Below, one piece after another: positions 59,801 to 64,000 of a stretch of 64,000 bases of DNA. The DNA is from Epiperipatus broadwayi. Taxonomy: Eukaryota > Onychophora > Udeonychophora > Euonychophora > Peripatidae. Both the position numbers and the translations under genes were made by a program. Within the stretch, counting starts at the first letter, position 1, and each line of letters starts with the position of its first letter. Where the stretch lies: contig JAQFVV010006428.1 in NCBI GenBank assembly GCA_028023455.1, forward strand, positions 1,161,501 to 1,225,500. Direction: 5' to 3'. The notes under the pieces are model-generated. The model was not told where the DNA came from. It was given only the letters and a program-made list of their open reading frames with translations, and ran no database searches.

Positions 59801-62693
59801 CTAATAAATTTTTGTTACTAAAAATTAAATTGGTTGTCCAGTTATCCAATTCTATTTTGTTTTATCTATCACATCACTCATCAATTATAGCACTAGTTCA
59901 TGAGAATCTCATGTTCTCTGAGCTACGTCTGACATAGCTAGACCAAGGCCAGTCAGGTTGTAGTAAGACAGAACTCTAATGGCGCTGTTTGGAAAACCAA
60001 ACATATAAATGTTTAGATGTTCCCAGTCTCTATTGTACTACATCCTCTGATGAGCAGGAAATATTGTTGTAGGTGCCATTAACATCTGCACTAGGAATGT
60101 CAATTGATAGTTCCTTCCTACAGCATGCTCATCAGAAAATTATTACAACTGATGTAATAAAACGGTTGTATGGCGGTCCGGTTACAATATATATATATAT
60201 ATATAGTGGGTTGCCAGTATAAACACACTGGTTGTTGAGATTTGGCTTTGTTCATTTGATTCAGGATATCAGAATGGCAGAGATTGTTTATTCCTTCCTT
60301 ATGGCTCCCAGTACAGTATGAGTTAGAAATCTCACCTGAGATTCATCCATCAGTCACCCAGTCACAGAGTTACATGGTAGAAGGCCAGGCTTGGGATGAT
60401 ATTGAGTGACATAATTCTCTTCAGACAAATGGCAGGATGCCATTCCTATGTTTTATTTTATTTTACAAGGTCAGGGTTTCAACGTACTGCACTCGATCCT
60501 CTGCACTTAATTTTCACTGACACCACCAATTTCTCTTAACATTGATATTCATATTATTCTCTTAAGCAATGTATGTCTAGTTCCATTCCTCTCTAATATA
60601 ACTCAACATGCGTTTGTCTGCCTGATTCTTAATGTCAATATTGTATATGTGTATGAATATTAAGATATAAATTTATTAAATATAGTTGTAGTATATTTCT
60701 CTGTACGTGTGTCACAGATTCTCACAATATATTGTTCTTAAACCAATCACATTGTGTAGGCATTTGACCATAATGTTCTATAATTAACCCAAGGAATAGA
60801 GAAATGCTCATGTACTCGTATGTTAAATATCCATCATGTCACTGTCTGGCTTACACAAACAGTACCAATATCTATTACTAAGTAATAAATACTCTTGAAT
60901 TTTACTAACTTATTTTGATTTTATTTATTTATATCTATGATTCCAACCTCAGTCTGGATTGCATTCTATATATACCATATGTTTTGAACCCTTAAGGTTA
61001 TATTTTATACCATCCGTAGATCTAGTTATCAAACCTAAGGATATACTTTTAATATAGAGTCTCTTGCTTCTCACTGAACTCTAGCACTGACAAGAAACTA
61101 TGCTATTAATAGCATCAGATACATTGTTACATAGGTGGCACTGTGGAGCATAGACTTTGGATTGGATCTTGGGATTTCTGGGAGGCAACCCCTCTTGGGG
61201 GGGTTTGAGTTTCATGTCTGGGGTTTGAATTCTGCAGTGTATTAGTGAGGCATACAAATCTGATCATTAGAATATCGAATATTATCTCATTTCATTGCAA
61301 GCAAATGCAGACATGCAATGTTTTTTTATGTCCACACTTGCTTTGATAAGTTCAATAAGATATTGCACAGACATGTTTGTGCAACATGTATTTTCATGCA
61401 TTCTTACATGTGACTCATTTAATGGCACATTTGATTTTTTTATTTGCAAGTTTGGTATGTAACATGTTTTTATCAAAAAAGTGTTTTTAAAAATTATTTT
61501 ATTTCTTGATTAGATACCTATTGAAATCATAGATATTTTAAAGTAACAAACAAATAGAAATAATAAGGGGGTCTATATTTGCTATCATTGACCCCCAAAT
61601 TCTTTTATTGAAACTATTGACCCTTAGAAAGTTTAAATTGACCATAGAGGATCAATACTGACAATTTAGGGAACTCTTAATCTAGAGCATAAACCTTTAA
61701 TTTGTTGTTATGTCAATCTTTGTAAATAAAAGGTAGACTGCACCTTTCATTCTCAGATATAATTTTAATATAGATAAGAAAGTTGTTGCTTGGTCTGTAA
61801 CAGATTGAGATTTCTAACTTCATAAAAGTTTAAATACATCAAATAAACAGGAAACTTTCTAACCCGATCACTATTCATTATAGTTTACATTATAATTCTG
61901 ACTTTTGCTGAAAAGTATGTATTTCAAAAATATAAATCACATCATAACAGTCAATGTTCAGCATGTTTATATCACAAGTCTTTAATTTGCTGTGTATATA
62001 CAGGGTATTCTGAAGTATTTTCATTATATATAAACTATTATATAAATGGAATTTTAATTTTGGATTTTGTGACAAGAGAATAAATGTATGAAATCAACAT
62101 CTTTTTTTAGAAATGAAAATTTTAGTCAAAATGCTTTCATTGTTTTTTTAAATATTTGTTTTAAACATTATGTATTGCTATACAATCATGAGCACTTTCA
62201 GTATTAAATATAACATTGGTCTTCTATAAGTAAATAACCACATTGCATGCTAAAATAATCATCTCGTATAATAAATAGAAAGAAAACTGTTTTCAGATCT
62301 ATATAGTTATGCATATAAATAGGTTTACATTGATAAAATGAGCATATTTTTCAATTCAAGCTGATAGATTGATATTATAACAAAATGTTAAAAAAATATG
62401 GCTGCTAGAGGAAAGGTGCATTAGATCCAAAAGATCCAAGTGTACTGCTTAAAAACTCAATGGTTCCTCACTGATGTAAGTCACAAGCTACAAACTAGTC
62501 AAGTCATGTTAGATAGGATAACATTGGATGAGAATTTATTAAGTACTGCCAGATAAGAAGGATATATTTTACAAAATGCATCAGTATATTTGTGTGTATT
62601 TATGTCTTTTATTATCAACATTTTTAACATTATTTCTACTATTATTGTTAATACATTAAATTAAAATACAGAATTATGGTGTGAATATTTCAG
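59801..62693. other. Intron sequence, no gene seen
   Basis: Includes an inverted pair CTGATGAGCAGGAAAT...GTAGG / CTACAGCATGCTCATCAG (60046-60140), a (TA)n run at 60189-60207 and a GC-richer stretch at 61130-61250 with a G-run. None can be named. The stretch ends with the acceptor AATATTTCAG at 62684-62693. Confidence 0.5.
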
Positions 62694-62796
62694 TGCATGG
62701 ATAAGAGATGAAGAGCATGCAGTAATTAAAAAACTTAGTCAGCGGTTAGAAACCATTACAAATTTAAAGGTTCCTGAAGCTTCTGAACCCTTCCAG
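62694..62796 (+). CDS. P4HA: Prolyl 4-hydroxylase subunit alpha, internal exon e (103 nt)
   Basis: The acceptor ATATTTCAG and the donor CCAG|GTGAAG bound 103 nt. The first T completes the serine codon of the previous exon. Reading: SAWIRDEEHAVIKKLSQRLE, then TITNLKVPEASEPFQ. It aligns with human P4HA1 'SAWLSGYENPVVSRINMRIQ' and 'DLTGLDVSTAEELQ', the helix before the jelly-roll core. The next exon should start with the conserved V.NYG.GG.Y..H.D segment bearing the first Fe ligands, beyond the window or later in the following intron. It was not found in 62797-64000. The exon ends in phase 0, in keeping with the family. Confidence 0.92.
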
Positions 62797-64000
62797 GTGA
62801 AGTAAAAAAGTAATTTAATATTTTTATTTCTATTATAAACACTATAATATTGTGTACAAATTTAATATATATATATGTGTGTGCATGGTTGTAAGTTTCT
62901 AGTGAATAACAATTATGTTGGAATGAAGTAACAATCAAATGATTTTAATGCATTCCTAAATTATATTCTGTTGTTTTATAAGATATCAATCTGCCTAATG
63001 AAAAAAAAATCCAATTATTCCCTTGTTTGTTTGATAACAGGTTGAGATTGTTATTGTAATTGAGGTTGTCTAAGTGTTAATGGGTTTTAATGATATATAT
63101 ATATATATATTGAAACAGACATGTTGTTTCATATATATTCTGATGTTTTTGCCCCATTATAAAATGGTTTGATTAAAAAGTGGACACAGTTTTAATGAGT
63201 GAAATTGACAAAAATAAATAAATAATTGGTAGTGAATTAAAATCAGTTTTTCATTCCCGTTATCAAATCATAATGTGCAAATTCAAATTTTCTGAAAAAG
63301 GAGGGAGAGAAAAATCAATATTTAAATCTACAGTTTTTAAAAAATAAATTACACATTTAATTAATAAATCTTTATCATTAAAATTTGCAATTTCAAGTCA
63401 AAATGTTACTGATATAATATTATTTTTTGTTACAACTGAATGTTATGAATTACAATATATATATAAATGTTGTAATTAGTTCATTAAAACAAGACAGTGT
63501 CACTTTCTTGCCTTAGGCAAAAGTAGTCAACATGTTTTTGAAAAACATGTCAGTCAGCATGGGTGAGATAAAATGATGGTAAAAATTCATGGGAAATTGG
63601 AGTATATAAAAGTGAGCAATTGATAAATTCCAGGAGTTGCAGTTGATTGATTGTAATGGTTGATTTACAGTAAATAGCAGTTCAGTATTTAGTCAGTTTA
63701 CAGTGAAGAGTTTAAATAATTTGACAAACTAAGTTTGGAGTCACCAGGGCCAGTAATTAAAGAAGTGTAGCAGTTAAAGGCAAATCCAAGGTTACCATAA
63801 ACTGTAATAAAAAGAAACAGCTTATTTACATGATAAACACTACAATGTCTGGCTAATAGGAATAACTTGCTCTCCCATCCCACACCACGAAGAAATCATG
63901 ATGTTGAAAACACATGCATAAGTGACCACCAAAGAAAATATTTACCATTCAGGTCTAAGACAAATCCCTTTTTAATGTGAAGATTTAACAATGGTCAATT
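62797..64000. other. P4HA intron, no further exon seen
   Basis: A/T-rich, with (TA)n runs near 62865 and 63095. A TATATAAAAGTGAGCA element near 63602 resembles a TATA box, possibly of an unassigned repeat. No frame matching the catalytic H-x-D exon was found. Confidence 0.55.

Noticed and set aside
60046-60140. CTGATGAGCAGGAAAT as another hammerhead core
   Set aside because: Only four bases separate CTGATGA from GAAA, too few for helix II, and no GTC triplet follows at the right place. The reverse strand lacks GAAA.
61130-61250. tRNA gene or SINE head
   Set aside because: GTTTGAATTC is B-box-like, but no A box at proper spacing and no cloverleaf could be formed.

Overview
This is an AT-rich (by eye about 70% A+T) stretch of an invertebrate animal genome. 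It has spliced exons with GT/AG borders, introns of 3 to 24 kb, (TA)n and (GATA)n microsatellites, and many retroelement relics of animal types: RTE, L1-like and CR1/R1-like LINEs, Penelope-like elements, tRNA-like SINEs and hAT-type MITEs. I cannot name the species. The mix suits a mollusc, a chelicerate or another non-vertebrate bilaterian.

Only one host gene is recognisable. It is the + strand gene for the alpha subunit of collagen prolyl 4-hydroxylase (P4HA). Five internal exons are visible: 14824-14875, 20826-21004, 45381-45554, 48583-48650 and 62694-62796. Their phases join exactly to give 192 codons, from the end of the peptide-binding (TPR) region to the start of the catalytic domain. 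The first exons and the iron-binding exons lie outside the window. Most of the remaining sequence is intron filled with transposon debris.

Layout. 1-3.8 kb: plain AT-rich DNA with one doubtful minus-strand ORF and a short dispersed repeat. 3.97-7.9 kb: decayed RTE LINE (minus). 8.0-9.5 kb: about 500-bp repeat with tRNA-like ends, three times in tandem plus one inverted copy. 11.6 kb: hammerhead-ribozyme repeat. 12.7-14.4 kb: two Penelope-like relics built with inverted repeats. 14.8 kb: P4HA exon. 17.3-18.7 kb: 5'-truncated CR1/R1-like LINE. 19.4 and 20.0-20.6 kb: foldback repeats. 20.8 kb: P4HA exon. 21.2 kb: GATA/GACA microsatellite. 22.4 kb: hAT MITE with target duplication. 23.6 kb: hammerhead repeat. 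25.1-25.9 kb: unexplained GC-rich island. 28.7-29.7 kb: Penelope-like relic. 31.3-33.2 kb: 1.03-kb tandem duplication. 34.6-35.3 kb: poly(A)-tailed retroposed sequence (minus). 36.2-41.6 kb: near-complete L1-like LINE (minus) with target duplication. 43.8-47.8 kb: Penelope-like element and fragments around the third P4HA exon. 48.6 kb: 68-nt P4HA exon. 50.2-50.6 kb: paired hammerhead repeats. 51.5 kb: 301-bp MITE. 54.6-58.0 kb: longer copy of the CR1/R1-like LINE (minus). 58.7-59.8 kb: three adjoining tandem arrays. 62.7 kb: P4HA exon.

The most notable signal is a dispersed repeat whose end reads as a type I hammerhead ribozyme: CTGANGA core, GAAA, GTC cleavage triplet, and a helix I with an internal loop. 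It sits in the same introns as at least six Penelope-like loci, a retroelement class known to carry hammerheads. No functional tRNA, rRNA, CRISPR or bacterial-type feature was seen.
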